A stretch of DNA of 64,000 nt from contig JAIVFH010000036.1 in the NCBI GenBank assembly GCA_025765595.1, positions 62,001-126,000 of the forward strand. The letters run 5' to 3'. Positions 33,791 to 44,235 of this stretch are shown here, in pieces (the first letter of the stretch is position 1; every line of letters starts with the position of its first letter). The stretch comes from Obelidium mucronatum (lineage: Eukaryota > Chytridiomycota > Chytridiomycetes > Chytridiales > Chytriomycetaceae). Below the pieces are notes generated by a model. That model saw only the letters and a program-made list of their open reading frames with translations. It ran no database searches and was not told the origin of the DNA. A program made the position numbers and the translations under genes.

Positions 33791-35038
33791 ATGCCTGTCG
33801 AACCGAACGAGATCAAAAACAAAATTAAAAGGAGCGAAGTTGTCAACAAGCTTCGCACGGAGAAAGCGAGACAGAAGCTCAAGCGTCGTATGAAAACTCG
33901 CAAGGAGGAAGCTGCCAACCCCGAACTCAAGGAAGAACGTTTAGCCGCAAACGTCCCAAAGACCCTAGAAAACACAAGAGAGGCTGACGAGACCATTGTG
34001 GATGCCGACGATGAAGAGGTACTGTAAAACCTGCCAAGGTCAACGACGGGCACCACCTTACGAAGCTATTTCTTCAGGTCTTTGCCAGTGAAGAAACTGA
34101 TGAATTTGCAGAGTATTTCAATGGAACCACTCCAAAAGTACTTGTGACTACCAGTCGACGAGCTACACCAGTTAATGACGATTACATTTCAAAGAACGAA
34201 TCTATTCCTCTGACTGTTGATCTCAATTAGGCAACATATGAATTTGCAAATGAGTTTGTTGGTATCTTTCCAGATGCTCATTTTGTAAAACGAGGCTCGC
34301 AATTCGAAGTCAAGAAAGTCGTCGAATTAGCTATTGGAAGGGATTACACAGACCTGATCATTATCAATGAAGACAAAAAGACACCAAGTGAGTATTTTTA
34401 ATATTCCCTTTTCTTCTTTGAATCATTTCATTCTAAAACGCCCCAATTCGCTCAAGACGCCATCACCATTATCCATCTTCCCAACGGTCCAACAGCCCAC
34501 TTCAAGCTCAGCTCCATCAAACTCAACAAAGAAATCCGCGGTCATGGAACAGCATATGCTCATAAACCGGAACTCATTCTGAATCACTTCAACACCCGTT
34601 TGGGTCACACAATTGGTCGCATGTTTGCTGCCCTCTTTCCACATGTTCCAGAATTTAAAGGAAGACAAGTTGCAACATTCCATAATCAGCGTGACTTTAT
34701 CTTCTTTAGACGTCATCGGTTGAGTATTATTTTATTTCGTGGCTTTTATATCCAGCCCTTGAGCGATTCGGCTTTCGTTAAACAAGAGACAAAATAATTT
34801 AGGTACATTTTCAAAGACGGGAAAAGATGCGATTTACAAGAATTGGGACCAAGATTTACTCTCAAATTAAAGTGGCTTCAGAAGGGTACATTTGATACTC
34901 GATACGGTGATTACGAATGGATATTCAAGGTTTGTATTATATCGGAGTTCCTTTTCTCTTGTTCTCTAATTCCCTTTTTTTTATGAATCATCTTTTCAGC
35001 CGGAGATGGAAACTTCACGTAGAAGGTTCTTTTTGTAG
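33791..35038 (+). CDS. RPF1: Ribosome production factor 1 (Brix domain)
   Basis: Six exons, 33791-34018, 34078-34170, 34231-34387, 34457-34718, 34803-34929, 35000-35038, join in phase to 301 residues. The basic N-terminus ([16 protein letters not shown]) precedes a Brix domain with the pi-RL/Brix core [19 protein letters not shown] and [17 protein letters not shown], and ends ETSRRRFFL as other Rpf1 proteins do. Rpf1 acts in the nucleolus in 60S subunit maturation (27S pre-rRNA processing). The second intron (34171-34230) uses a GTTAAT donor. Without that splice the frame stops at 34228, so the intron is required. Confidence 0.95.
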
Positions 35039-35201
35039 TTAACTCTCTTTTTTTGTTTGGACAAACAACGAGGGAGAAACTTTTTGTTTTGTTTGTTCTC
35101 ACATTTTGATTGGGTGCCTCAGCAGCCACAATAAAAAAAAAGTATCATTGTGTTCACCACGTCCTAAAAACAGCAATAAGAAAAACCTCTAAAAAAAACC
35201 C

Positions 35202-35480
35202 ATGAAGTTCCTCATTTCACTTCTCGCTCTTCTCGCCTTGATCTTGATTGTTCAAGCCGCCGCCGTCAACGCCAGAGAAGGCGGCATCAAGGTGTCTGCC
35301 CCAGAAGCAAGAGACAAAGTTCCCAAAACGGAACCTGTATTCCCAAAAAAGAAGCCAAATGGCAAACGTGACAAGGTTCCAAAGCTGAGTGATCAAGTTC
35401 CACCAAAGAGAAAGCCAATTGGTAGACGTGATAAGGTTCCAAAGCCCGCCAGTACCGGGAAGAAGCCAAAACGAGGTTGA
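35202..35480 (+). CDS. Short secreted Kex2-type repeat-peptide precursor
   Basis: Single exon, 92 residues. A textbook signal peptide (MKFLISLLALLALILIVQAA) is followed by a Lys/Arg/Pro-rich mature region. Three copies of RDKVPK occur, two of them directly after dibasic sites (GKR-DKVPK and GRR-DKVPK); another dibasic site lies at the C-terminus (PKRG). No cysteine is present. The layout, secretion signal plus near-identical short peptides separated by KR/RR, is that of fungal kexin-processed repeat precursors, which give pheromones, ribosomal peptide metabolites or wall peptides. The specific function is unknown. The neighbour at 35775 has the same organisation. Confidence 0.72.
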   Translation: MKFLISLLALLALILIVQAAAVNAREGGIKVSAPEARDKVPKTEPVFPKKKPNGKRDKVPKLSDQVPPKRKPIGRRDKVPKPASTGKKPKRG

Positions 35481-35774
35481 AACCAAAGTTTGTCGGCTGA
35501 AGGAATCCTTTTTTAAAGAAAAAAAAAAAAAAAAAAAAAAAAAAAATTAAAACTACTCCCACACAATATGCATTTAATGTAATTTAATTTGGTGTTTGAT
35601 GCAAAATAATAAGTGGCCTTTTTTCGGTGCTTTCGGCTTGCTTTTTTGTTGATGCGATTACATCATAATTTTTCCACGTGATATGCAGAAAAAATTTTGG
35701 CCTTAAAAAAAATTTAAACCCGACTTTGCTCGTGTCTATCCGGTAAAATAAAAGAAACTACAAAAAAAAAAGCC
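35481..35774. other. 294-bp intergenic region with poly(A) run
   Basis: This lies between the two secreted repeat-peptide genes. It begins with an A run of about 28 at 35519-35546 and is AT-rich throughout, with several A/T runs. No target duplication or other retroposition mark flanks the A run. It should hold the terminator of the first gene and the promoter of the second. Confidence 0.6.
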
Positions 35775-36596
35775 ATGAAATTGGGAAGCATCTTCCTCTG
35801 CGCCACTCTCTCCTTGGTTCTGTCTGCCCAAGCGGCCCCAGCTGCCGATGCCAGCCTCCAACTCCGCGACGCTCCCGCTGCGAAGCCGCCAGTCAAAGTG
35901 GTCGTCCAAGCCGGCAGCCCAAACAAGCGCTCAAAGCCTCCAGTCAAGAAGGTTGTCGTTGCTGCCGCTGATCCTGGCTTGGGCAAGCGCGCTGCTGCCG
36001 AAGAGGATGCTCCAAGCATTAAGCCACCAGTCAAGATCATTGCCGACAAGACTGCTGCTGATGACGATACCAGCATCAAGCCACCTGTTAAGATTGTGGG
36101 AGGTGCCGACGCTCCCAGTGTGAAACCACCCGTCAAGAGTCTTGCCGAGAAACGTGACACTCCTCCAGTTAAGGCCCCAAAGAAGCAGGACTCAAGAGAC
36201 GCGCCAACTCCTCCTGTGAAAATCGTTGCAAACTCCAATGAAGTGGATGCTCCCAGCTTGAAGCCTCCAGTAAAGAGCCTTGCTGATAAGCGTGAGGTGG
36301 ATACTCCCAGCCTGAAGCCTCCAGTCAAGAGCCTTGCTGACAAGCGTGAAGTGGATGCTCCCAGCCTGAAGCCTCCAGTCAAGAGCCTTGCTGACAAGCG
36401 TGAAGTGGATGCTCCCAGCCTGAAGCCTCCAGTCAAGAGCCTTGCCGAGAAACGTGATACCCCCCCAGTCAAGGCCCCAAAGAAGCAGGACTTGAGAGAT
36501 GTACCAACTCCTCCTGTGAAAATCGTTGCAAACTCCAACCTGAACGACACGCCTCCAGTCAAGGTTCCAGCTGTTCGCAGGATGGATCGCCGTTAA
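35775..36596 (+). CDS. Secreted Kex2-type repeat-peptide precursor with PPVK repeats
   Basis: Single exon, 273 residues. The signal peptide MKLGSIFLCATLSLVLSAQA precedes about 15 copies of a (K/T)PPVK core. In the centre (about residues 153-230) four near-identical blocks EVD(A/T)PSLKPPVKSLA(D/E)KR follow one another, each ending in KR. Further KR/RR sites lie at the N-terminal part (NKR, GKR) and at the very end. Kexin cleavage would release several copies of an 18-19-residue peptide and related ones. A larger block (DTPPVKAPKKQD...TPPVKIVANSN) occurs twice, showing internal duplication. No cysteines. The function is unknown; a signalling, wall-associated or modified-peptide product is possible. 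Confidence 0.75.
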   Translation: MKLGSIFLCATLSLVLSAQAAPAADASLQLRDAPAAKPPVKVVVQAGSPNKRSKPPVKKVVVAAADPGLGKRAAAEEDAPSIKPPVKIIADKTAADDDTSIKPPVKIVGGADAPSVKPPVKSLAEKRDTPPVKAPKKQDSRDAPTPPVKIVANSNEVDAPSLKPPVKSLADKREVDTPSLKPPVKSLADKREVDAPSLKPPVKSLADKREVDAPSLKPPVKSLAEKRDTPPVKAPKKQDLRDVPTPPVKIVANSNLNDTPPVKVPAVRRMDRR

Positions 36597-36675
36597 TTCT
36601 TTTTTTTTGTGCTTCTTTTGAAGTTTGGTGTCTCGGCATTATGTAATAATAAAATCGTGTGTAAAATTTTCTTTC

Positions 36676-38446
36676 TTAATTCAAAGATGCAATCACTTTC
36701 TTCAGTCTCTCAGTTCGAGCTTTCCCTGACGCTCGCATCTGTGCAATCAATTCATCCATCCTAATTCTATTATCTATCACACTTTCGGCCTTAATGAAGC
36801 GTACCGACATTTAGCACCAAGACACTCAAAGAAATAAGCTTCTTTCGTACCTGTCGAATTCTTGAGCGCTCCAGAATCGCGTCGACTGTGCTTTTAAATG
36901 GCTCCAAATCAATGGTGATGCTTACAACCCGATCCTCTCCACCCGCCTCGTCATTGACGGGACTGAATACTTCAGCATCACCGCTCATAATCTCTTCTTT
37001 CTTTTCTTTTTCTGAATTTGTCTCTTCGGTTTCATTTTCCTCTTCGTTTTCAGTCTCTGGGTTCCAGGTGATAGCATCAAGTCGTTCTTGTCTATAGAAG
37101 ACGCCGGCAAAGTGAAGCGAGAACAAACAAGAGATTAGAAATACTATTTAGGCAATAGAAACTCAACTCATCGCCAAATCTCATTTTCGACAGTCGTTTC
37201 TCTTCTGGACCAATGTCTACTTCATCCAACACCGACAACTCTTTCAATCCATAAATTAGCTGTAATCTGTAATCAGGAGCAATGGTACATGGATTTTCTT
37301 TGATTAGGAAGTTCTCAAGGGATTGGGGGAGCTGTTCTGTGGCACATGGTTAAGTAAATTTGAACCACAAAAAAAAAAAAAAAAAAAAAAAAACGCAACC
37401 AATTTCAATTTCTTGTATCAAATTCTTGCTAACATCCAGTAGCTTCAACTCCTGCAGCTCATTCAGCCCCTCGATCCTGGAAATCAGGTTCCCTTCTGCA
37501 CAGAGGATTCGTAAATGTGGCAGATTGGCCAGAGGCTTTAAAGACGAGATGAAGTTGTACTGAATGTGTAGATGAGTGATGGCTTGAAAATGAGTGATTC
37601 CATTGAGAGTTTCAATATTGCTTCTGTCCAGGCGGATGTGGGTGGCGTGTTGGAGCATGACTGCACTGTATTCAGAAGATAAAAAAAAGGTGTTTTACAC
37701 AAGTGAGAATACTTTTAAAAAAATAAAGCAAAGCAAAATATTTTCTAATGAACCTTTCATGCGGGGTCAAGTCTGACGGAGTTGGGTTATTCTTTGAAAT
37801 CATCAGAGCAATGTCAATTTCGCCTGTTGTTTGCGAAACATCAACAAAACAAAAGTTGAGCACTTAAATAAGTGAAAAATTCAGGGAAAATACCGTCAAC
37901 GTGCGCTGGAATTATGGTGAGTGATTCCGAGTTCTTCGCAATGACAGACTTTGACGATTTTCCCGATATTCCAATGCTATTCAATTTGTTCGTAGACGTT
38001 CCCAGCCGCGAAGAGGCGATAACTGACGCTGTTGATTTACCCGAAGTCGTAGCAATTGAATTTGGACGTGTAGTGGAAACAGAGGCTGCCGAACGCAGTT
38101 TGGTGGAACTGGCAGATGACGATGAAGAAGCAATAGTCAGAGAAGAAAGCGTTTTCAAAAGCTTTGGTGGTGCTTTCACAGGCTGCGATGGGGTGGCGCG
38201 AGTTGTTTGTTGAGCAGATACTGGTTTCACGGGTTTGATGGGTTTGGCAAGTGTCGTCACAGGAGTTTTCAAAGCACCAACTTTAGATGGAGCTGAAGTA
38301 ACTGCCGTAGATGATCGCTGAGATGCTTGATTCACGGGCTTTGCTAATCCACCAGATCGCAGCTTGGCAGAATTGACCAGTCCCATCGGTTTCTTGTCAT
38401 CCACAGACTGACCTGCGACAGCGGAAGTTGCTGCACCTCTCAACAT
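36676..38446 (-). CDS. Leucine-rich-repeat protein, LRRC46-like
   Basis: Six exons, 38446-37894, 37823-37754, 37665-37400, 37336-37168, 37091-36851, 36789-36676, join in phase to 470 residues. The N-terminal 180 residues are Ser/Thr/Ala-rich and disordered. Then GEIDIALMISKNN leads into SDS22-type LRRs (ATHIRLDRSNIETLNGI, THLHIQYNFISSLKPL, LRILCAEGNLISRIEGL, LKLLDVSKNLIQEIE) with an LRR cap (ENPCTIAPDYRLQLIYGL). The C-terminus is Glu-rich and coiled. Order and spacing resemble LRRC46, a sperm/cilium LRR protein, although the long N-terminal extension is extra. That homology is tentative; the LRR call is firm. A flagellar role would fit PDE6-delta and centrin in the window. Confidence 0.78.
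37371..37393 (+). repeat. Poly(A) run in LRR-gene intron
   Basis: A run of 23 A lies in the intron between exons 3 and 4 of the LRR gene; on the coding strand it is a poly(T) tract just after the donor. Confidence 0.9.
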
Positions 38447-38527
38447 TATCTTCTACACTGCGTTTTCTTTATTTGAATATGTGTTTTTTATGTTTTATTT
38501 TACTTTGAACGCGTAGTTTGGGAATTG

Positions 38528-39097
38528 TCACTTTCGGAACAGATTCTTGACCTTATCAACAACAGTCGCTTTTGGCGCCTTTCCATCATCTACAACATCC
38601 ACAAATTCTGCATCTTCAATGGTCTTGCCGGTTTTACTAGGCAGAGGGGCAGGTGGTGGGGGCGCCGCCCCAGCACTTCCACCAAACAAAGCGCTCATAA
38701 TTCCACCACCGCTGCCACCAGCTGCATTCCTCACCGCTTCGTCGTCAAGCACACCCAGAGCTTTCAATCGAATACCAACCTGCTTGATCAGCCCAGACAC
38801 CTCGCCATCCATTGCAATCTTCATTAACTCACTCATGCTTGGCTTCCGAGTTGGGTTGGCTGGATCAATCAGCTTCTTTTTGGCCAAGGTCATGCTGAGA
38901 GTGGAGCAGAGTTGCAGCAGGGCAGGGTCTCGCTGAATAGCGTCGAATATCTTTTGGGCTGCAAGAGCCATCTTGGGATCCATCCCAGCAGCAAACGGTC
39001 CACTACTGCTTGCGTATCGACGGTGACATTGGGAGAATGTGAATGCAGGTTTAGGCAACGCTCGAGGCACAAGGATTCTGGCTGAAATACGAAACAT
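38528..39097 (-). CDS. Probable mitochondrial protein of unknown function
   Basis: Single exon, 189 residues. The first 33 residues (MFRISARILVPRALPKPAF and on to RRYASSS) are basic, Ser-rich and free of acids, with a matrix-targeting look and an RRYAS-type cleavage region. A helical core follows (MALAAQKIFDAIQRD, then LLQLCSTLSMTLAKKK and MSELMKIAMD), then a Gly/Pro-rich linker, and the end KATVVDKVKNLFRK forms an amphipathic basic helix. No membrane segment and no motif I know. It ends 81 bp from the LRR-gene start and begins 80 bp from the Sam50 stop, all on the same strand. Confidence 0.72.
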   Translation of the reverse strand: MFRISARILVPRALPKPAFTFSQCHRRYASSSGPFAAGMDPKMALAAQKIFDAIQRDPALLQLCSTLSMTLAKKKLIDPANPTRKPSMSELMKIAMDGEVSGLIKQVGIRLKALGVLDDEAVRNAAGGSGGGIMSALFGGSAGAAPPPPAPLPSKTGKTIEDAEFVDVVDDGKAPKATVVDKVKNLFRK

Positions 39098-39176
39098 TTT
39101 CGAGGTGGAAAAAAAGGCGAAAAATTCAACATGGTGGAAGAAATCTGTTTTCCAAAACAACAAACAAATGGACAGT

Positions 39177-40793
39177 CTACGAGAAGTGGAGGCCCTATAG
39201 GAAGATGGTGCAATTAGAAATACCTTTGGAACGAAAGAAACAGCAACTCACAACTCCGAATTGAAGACCTGGTTTCACGCTATCAGTGCTGGTCACACTG
39301 ATTGGCAAGCAATAGTTGATTTCAAGACGCAAAATGCTGAATCGCACTGCAAGACCCAATCCTACGGCTGTACTAAACGCCCCAAACAGCTTCTTGGACG
39401 CTGCACTCAAATCACGATCTGTAAAATCACAAAATAAAATGTCAGATTCCAACAACACACTTTAAACACATACCATTATCGAACTTAACCATATTTCCTG
39501 CATTAGCAAACAAGTGCCCCTTGATTGGATAGTTGGACAAGAATGGCAATGGCGTGAACAGGCTAATTCCGGCGGAAGTGAACATATCCCCGCCAACGAC
39601 ATCACCTACAAAGCCAAAGTCATAAGAAAAGCGACACATGCAAAAACTCGAGAAGACTCAACTGCCATCTTTTGGTCCGACACCGTTATGCAAGAATCCA
39701 CGAACAGAAGAAGGACCCCCAAGAAGGAAGCGGTCATTGACTCTGGATTGGTTAGGACCGAAAGTCCACAGTAATCCACTTCGCAAAGAGGATGCAATGC
39801 TCTGAATAAATGTCAGTTTCTGCCATCCATAAAACACAGAAACACTACTCACAAAACCAAAACCAAGAGGAAAGTGGACTTGCCCTTCTACATCAGTCTT
39901 GACATGGCGAACATCTCCTCCGAGACCTGCACCCTCAAGAAGCCCCTTCAAATAGTAGCCTCGCGAAGGAAGCAAGTCATCGTCTCTCCTATCCAAAGTC
40001 CCAAGATAGGACACAGCAGACTTTAAAGAGTGGCCAGCATCTTTGCGAACAGTCATTGAAGCCGCACTGCCCAAATCAAAGAGGCGACGCCAGCAAGCCT
40101 CATAGGTCAGCTCATGGAGGGCCCCAACCACATGATCAATAGTCTTGTACTTTGCCGAGAGTCCAGAATCTTGCTGCGAATATGAAGAGTACAAGTTCAT
40201 GCTCTTGTTGTGCTTGAATGCTGACAACACGAACAACTTGTCTGGATCTGCATCGATGGGTTTCGAAAGAGCAACATTGAACGAGTTTCCAAGCTGGCTT
40301 TTGAATGCAGAATTTTCGTAGATTGGCGTGTTAGTTTCCACACCGTAAGACACGTTTGCTTCCAGGGTTTCTGCATTTCCAAGGGCGTTTCTGATCTTGA
40401 GCGACGTGAACATTGATCCTTCGTTGTTTCCCACTTCAGTTCCGGTCTTTGCAAAGAGACGGGCTAATTGTTAAGCACGGATCAGTCATGCGAGAGGCCC
40501 GGTAAAACACCCTTCTTGTAATACATACACACTTCCTTGACGTTGAACACGACCGACACAAGGCCCTTCTCACTGGAGTCCAGCACCACGTCAACGTGCT
40601 TGAAGATGCCCAGGCGATGGAGCCGCGCAGCAACATCGTGTGAGAGCTGGGCAACGTGGCCAAAGGGAGTTCCTGGCTCGAGGTTGAACAGGTCCAGCGA
40701 ATGACGGCTAAGGAGCGACTCTGAAGTGTGCACAATTCCCTCAAACTTTACGCTTGAAACTGTGACTGGAATGCTGAAGTCGCCTGCTTCCAT
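39177..40793 (-). CDS. SAM50: Sam50/Tob55 outer-membrane assembly protein
   Basis: Six exons, 40793-40529, 40463-39853, 39801-39663, 39605-39474, about 39418-39252, 39194-39177, join in phase to 443 residues. The N-terminal POTRA-like region (SSVKFEGIVHTSESLLSRHS) leads to the Omp85 barrel. Typical blocks are RLFAKTGTEVGNNEGSMFT, NDRFLLGGPSSVRGF (the Omp85 RGF signature) and DVVGGDMFTSAGISLFTPLP, with the barrel-closing end KPGLQFGVGLHFS. Sam50 inserts beta-barrel proteins into the mitochondrial outer membrane. The last coding exon is only 18 nt (GLHFS plus stop), but it is required for the correct C-terminal strand. Its small mitochondrial neighbour may be unrelated. Confidence 0.93.
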
Positions 40794-41162
40794 CGTTGGT
40801 TTGTTGTTTGTTTGAAGAGAAAAGCGAAAACCAACCAATCACAAATTCACATCCAAAATGGTACTTGCTCTGCCCACCCACTTCCTCTGCACCACCACGG
40901 CCCAGCTGCACGGCTCTGTGCTGGAGTGACTGCGGACCAGAACATGCCCGCCGAGTCAGCGTTGCCGGGATGAGCGATGCGGAGGCGAACTGGAAACTGC
41001 AACACCCATCTGCCCGCTCACATCTCCCAATGCGGCAGCCAACCACTGCCTTATCAGCCACAAGCTGAAACCCTGTTGATCAGCTGTATATAACTGCGGA
41101 TGCTAAAAATCTCTTTCCCTTTGACGTAGGCCGACACTGACGCAAAATTGACTGCTGCCGGT
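40794..41162. other. 369-bp divergent intergenic region (Sam50 / Sec61 beta)
   Basis: Holds the promoters of both genes. It is moderately GC-rich around 40860-41030. Short open frames run through it on both strands without family resemblance. A 5' non-coding exon of Sec61 beta could lie here. Confidence 0.5.
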
Positions 41163-41429
41163 ATGAGACGTAGAACCACTGGATCCAAGCCTGCTTCTGC
41201 CCAACCTGGTCGTCCAACCCCTGGACCAGGAGGTATGATGAAGATGTACACGGATGATGCTCCGGGAATCAAAGTGTAGGTTTTGTCCTCTTTTCTTTAC
41301 ACTTTTACGGTGTTGCCATATTTACCCGACCACCCCGCCAGTGACCCTGTCGTTGTTCTTGTTGGAAGCTTGACCTTTATTGCGTCTGTTTTCATCCTCC
41401 ACTTGGTTGGAAAGTACACCAGAGTTTAA
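41163..41429 (+). CDS. SBH1: Sec61 beta subunit of the ER translocon
   Basis: Two exons, 41163-41275 and 41342-41429, give 66 residues, normal for a fungal Sec61 beta. The basic, Pro/Gly-rich cytosolic head (RTPGPGGMMK-like: GRPTPGPGGMMKMYTDDAPG) is followed by one tail-anchor segment, PVVVLVGSLTFIASVFILHL. The TDDAPGIKVDP junction is the family hallmark. It is a single-span subunit of the Sec61/SecYEG protein-conducting channel. An upstream start in another exon is not excluded. Confidence 0.93.
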
Positions 41430-41671
41430 GGATGAGGAAGTCTTGGAGGAGTGACTGTGTATTCATTAGCACCTCTTTTTTTCAATATGTTCTTTTATTT
41501 GGTGTGGGGGCGAAAGTTGATGACGTCTTGAATTTTTTCTCCTTATTTTCTCTTATTTTTGGACGTTGAAAAGGTCCCAAGTTGTAAAAAGAAGGGGTTG
41601 GGGAATAAGTGTATTTTATTATTCTCACATTTTTTGCCTCAGTGGTATTGTTGTTTGATGAAAGGTCTGCT

Positions 41672-42697
41672 TTAAAGCTTGGCCTTTGGTCTCAAGTCCT
41701 TCAAGACTGCATCCAACTTTGTCGCCAACATAATCTGTCCCTTGACCTTAATCTTTCCAGACATGAATGCCTTCTGTCCATTCAACTTTCCATTGGCCAA
41801 ATCAACAAAGTCCTTGTCTTTGGGCAATATTAATAACAGTTAACATACGTTACGTACACTCTTACCGCCAACAGCAACAGTCACATCTGCTGCACTAGCA
41901 CCAGCTCCCTTTGCAATGATTCCAGCAGTCTTCAGATCCAAAGTCCAAGTTTGAACGGTTCCTGCGGCATTCTTGACATCAAATTGGAATACCGCCTTAA
42001 CCTTCTTAATTGCAGCATCGCGCTGTTCTTTAGTACTCGCTTTCAAGCCGGTTTCGATTTCAGCAAAAATTGCAGAAGAATCAAAGGCCGGAACAGCAAC
42101 GGTTCCACCAGTTGTGGGTGCGGCTGGAGCAGAAGCTGGAGCAGAAGCTGGAGCCGCTGGGGCAGCAGCTGGTGCAGACTTCGCAGCCTTAAGAACACTG
42201 TCAAGTTTTGTCGCGAGACCAATGTTTCCCTTGACCTTGAGCTAGAATAAACCAAAGAATTCGTTTGTTTGTTAGAAAACCGCCAAGGCAACCAACCACA
42301 ATACCGAAAAAAGTCGTTTCAATTTGTGCTCACCTTTCCGCTCATGAAAGCCTTTTGTCCGTTCACCTTGCCTTCAGCCAAATCCACAAAGGTTTCATCC
42401 GCCAAGTTGACAACAATATCCGGCTTTCCTTCAGCACCAAGCAAAACGTCACCTTTTTGCTTCAAATCCAAAGTCCACGTGGTTTCCTTTCCCTCGCTGT
42501 TTTTCAAAACAAGGTGGAAGATTCCGTTGACTTTTTTGAGGGCGTCCTGCTTTGCAGTTGGGTCTGCAAGGGAGGCCTTCAACGTAGTGAAGAGAGTGCT
42601 AGACTTGTAGCCTGGAACAGAGACCTGAGTTTATTTGTAGATATGGTTTTGAGTCAACGGTTTGGGAAATAGGAGGAAGGGAGGTTTGTCGAGACAT
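41672..42697 (-). CDS. Tandem SCP2-domain lipid-transfer protein with peroxisomal AKL terminus
   Basis: Three well-supported exons (42624-42334, 42241-41866, 41817-41672) encode two SCP2 sterol-carrier domains in a row. Each has the pattern [12 protein letters not shown] or [19 protein letters not shown], then DxxFVDLAxGK, [15 protein letters not shown] and a final helix. An Ala/Pro-rich linker of about 25 residues ([20 protein letters not shown]) joins them. The protein ends RPKAKL, a good PTS1 signal, so peroxisomal import and lipid or acyl-CoA binding are likely. The start is uncertain: the nearest in-frame ATG (42697) needs a 34-nt intron (42658-42625), which is unusually short, so a more distant first exon is an alternative. 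Confidence 0.85.
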
Positions 42698-43036
42698 CCA
42701 GAGCAACAGAATCAGCCGTTTCCTCTTCCGACTCCTACCGCCCTGCTTATCTTAACACGAGGCTTTCATTGTGTCGCTTTCTCCAAAAACTGGGTGGTGG
42801 GCTGGTAGGCGTAGTGGATTAACCAACCATTTTTGAAGAAGTTTTGTTGCCTCGTGGGATGTGAAAACACCAACGCGACAATATTCCTGTCGAGCTGTTT
42901 CCTCAATAAACAAGCGCGTTTAACTTGAGAGTATGGTCATGACAGCAACAAGCTGTCAAGCTCCAACATTCACTGAATCAATCTTTGTTTATTCAAACTT
43001 GCAGGAAAACAGACACTTAAACGCGTGTTTTTCTAC
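42698..43036. other. 339-bp intergenic region
   Basis: This lies between the SCP2-gene start and the thioesterase stop, both minus strand. It may contain the true first exon of the SCP2 gene. No other gene or repeat is visible. Confidence 0.45.
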
Positions 43037-43887
43037 TCATTGTTGTCTTTGCTTCATCTTGTCCAGCTGATCTTGCTTTACCTTGATGAACAGGGCGGTG
43101 GCTTCTGCAAACTTGATTGAGCCGGGGATGTATTTGTCACCCACCGACGCATTCTCATCATTTGTGGAAGAACCGTTGTCAGATTCTTGAGTGGGAATGC
43201 TTCTTGCCTCCCCTTTCAGAAACACTTTCCTTCCCTCTGTTTTGTCAATCCAAATTACAAAAGCTACATTTTGGGGGGCTGGCATTGGAGCACGATAATT
43301 GACGTTTAAGTTTGCCGTGACACCCGATTCGCCTTTGGAAAAAAGGGAGAAGAGCGTTCCAAATTGGTCATCGAAAAAGGCTGAAATTAGACCACTGGAA
43401 GAAAAACATAGCAGTATGAAATTAGTTGTAATGGACAGTTTTTGTCGGATGGCAATTAAATCACTCACCCATGTACAAGCCCCTGATGGCCACACATGGC
43501 ATCACCGAACCGAGCAATTGTAACAAGAACATTATCTGATTCGTTAAATGCTTGCAGCGCATGCTCAATTCTTGATTCTCCGTGCAGAGTAGCACCTCGA
43601 ATGAGGGATTTCTTCCACAATTCAGCATTCTCCGCCTTTGGATCGTTTTTGGCAACACCAAGTCCACCAGGAAAGACAAACCAGTTGCCAGAATCGTTTT
43701 TTTGATCCTCAGTAAGAACAGTGAAACTTGGACGGAAAGCTACAAGCGTGTGATCGGCAAGAAGACGGTGAACTAACGGCAGACTTTGTAACTCTTGCAC
43801 AAGTTCCACTGGAGCAGAGTAAGGCTTGGGCTCGGGCTTCTTGTAAGCAAGCCAGTCAAAAAGGGAGAATCTTGTTGCTTCGGGCAT
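43037..43887 (-). CDS. Hot-dog fold thioesterase-like protein
   Basis: Two exons, 43887-43469 and 43394-43037, give 258 residues. The ATG at 43887 (MPEATRFSLF) is chosen as the first clean start; the open frame extends upstream. The PaaI/4HBT-type core is formed across the splice: GQHGGLISAFFDDQFG-like (CGHQGLVHGGLISAFFDD), the helix with its catalytic Asp, then strands NVNYRAPMPAPQNVAF and GRKVFLKGEAR. A Ser/Asn-rich insert (about 205-220) and a Gln/Lys helical end follow. THEM4-like enzymes hydrolyse acyl-CoA thioesters, often in mitochondria. A clear targeting peptide is not seen here. Confidence 0.82.
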
Positions 43888-44235
43888 CAGTGTAATTTGA
43901 AACAGCTTTTGGAATGTGTAATTTAAATTCAAGAAAATCGGATGATATTTGAAATGGATTCGGCACACGTCCTGGTTGCTGACAAATGCTAACGTTGATT
44001 AACTTTCGCAACTTCGTTGGTAGAATAATGCACATGTGTGATTTGCTGTTTCAAATATCACCTCTGTTATCTCTGTTATGAGTTCCGAATGGTGGAAACG
44101 CGTAACTTTAAAGCTTAACCTCGCATCGTTCATTATTCTATCATTCATTTAAGAATGAACAATCGCGAGGAGTTCTTTTTTTACCAGTTTGATTGTCAAA
44201 GTGGAATCCCGCAGGAAAACCAAAAAAAAAAAAAC
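43888..44235. other. 348-bp divergent intergenic region (thioesterase / Clu1)
   Basis: AT-rich and contains both promoters. An in-frame upstream ATG for Clu1 lies at 44155, followed by an A-rich run just before the preferred ATG at 44236. No RNA gene is visible. Confidence 0.5.

Noticed and set aside
35519..35546. A28 run after a small intronless gene suggested a retroposed gene copy
   Set aside because: No target duplication, the gene carries its own repeat structure and signal peptide, and similar A/T runs are frequent in introns here.
44155..44235. Upstream in-frame ATG as the Clu1 start
   Set aside because: It cannot be excluded, but the added residues are polar, Phe- and Gln-rich and followed by a poly-Lys run, unlike the family. 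The ATG at 44236 fits better.
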